Assembly (NCBI GenBank): GCA_963974675.1
Contig: CAXBDQ010000006.1
Coordinates: forward strand, 39,708-103,707
Reading direction: 5' to 3'
Length of the DNA: 64,000 bases
From: Porticoccus sp963974675
GTDB lineage: Bacteria; Pseudomonadota; Gammaproteobacteria; Pseudomonadales; Porticoccaceae
This document shows, one piece after another, positions 63,963-64,000 of this stretch; positions within the stretch are counted from its first letter, which is position 1, and each line of letters begins with the position of its first letter. A program made the translations under genes and the position numbers. The notes beneath the pieces were generated by a model. It did no database searches. It saw only the letters and a program-made list of their open reading frames with translations, and was not told where the DNA came from.

Positions 63963-64000
63963 AACCTTTCAGAGGGTAACAAATACGTTATAAATAGTAA
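63951..64000 (-). repeat. Right arm of 50-bp inverted repeat (fold-back)
   Basis: Exact reverse complement of 63763-63812, entered at the shared bases GGGCATG within ilvD. It continues to the window's last base, so its full length is not seen. Loop is 138 bp. Confidence 0.95.

Noticed and set aside
1..64000. CRISPR arrays, tRNA, rRNA or insertion sequences
   Set aside because: No spaced direct repeats, cloverleaf genes, rRNA segments or transposase frames were recognised by eye; a tRNA or covariance scan could not be run.

Overview
The window reads as the chromosome of a marine-type gammaproteobacterium of moderate G+C. The gene orders ettA, nudF-yqiB-cpdA-yqiA-parE opposite tolC, glnE-ilvE-waaF-waaC-waaG-waaP, and argE-argA are familiar from Pseudomonas, Cellvibrio and Alteromonas relatives. 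There is no rRNA, tRNA, CRISPR array, insertion sequence or intact prophage that I can see, so no genus is claimed.

Layout. 0-8 kb: the end of ettA, a helicase-associated-repeat protein, yehS, glpK, a small exported repeat protein, a lemA plus GIDE/EF-hand pair, a cupin and a DUF4404 protein. 8-9.5 kb: amtB behind a good sigma-54 promoter match. 9.6-17 kb: a vitamin B12 uptake and salvage operon on the minus strand (btuB, a Dph6-like ATPase, a B12-binding protein, cobO, btuC, btuD, btuF), led by a cobalamin riboswitch with a strong promoter upstream. 17-24 kb: radA, a second TonB receptor, a triple-DnaT-domain protein overlapping a lambda-P-like protein (a likely domesticated helicase-loading module), a GlsB-type membrane protein, mscS and a broken Pmp3/YqaE gene. 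24-34 kb: nudF-yqiB-cpdA-yqiA-parE-DUF748-parC on the minus strand. 34-41 kb: tolC, waaA, an FAD oxidoreductase/aldo-keto reductase pair, hldE and a sugar-kinase-like gene interrupted by an amber codon.

41-55 kb is the lipopolysaccharide core locus, transcribed on the minus strand from waaF to an O-antigen-ligase-like gene. The conserved part (waaF, waaC, waaG, waaP, a double-kinase protein, a carbamoyltransferase) resembles the P. aeruginosa core locus. The distal part (FkbM methyltransferase, a second carbamoyltransferase with a frameshift, two glycosyltransferases, a ligase) is visibly richer in A+T and looks variable or acquired. 55-64 kb: ilvE, glnE, an orphan GspE/PilB-type ATPase, a DUF6316-like protein, argE, argA and the first 50 codons of ilvD.

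Points needing attention. The last 50 bases are an exact reverse complement of the ilvD promoter and start region, so the sequence folds back on itself; this is most likely an assembly or amplification chimera. Three genes carry single-base lesions: the Pmp3 gene, the hldE-side kinase, and the carbamoyltransferase. The carbamoyltransferase lesion falls exactly on an A AAA AAC heptamer in the phase needed for -1 ribosomal frameshifting. Each could be real decay, a switch, or a sequence error.
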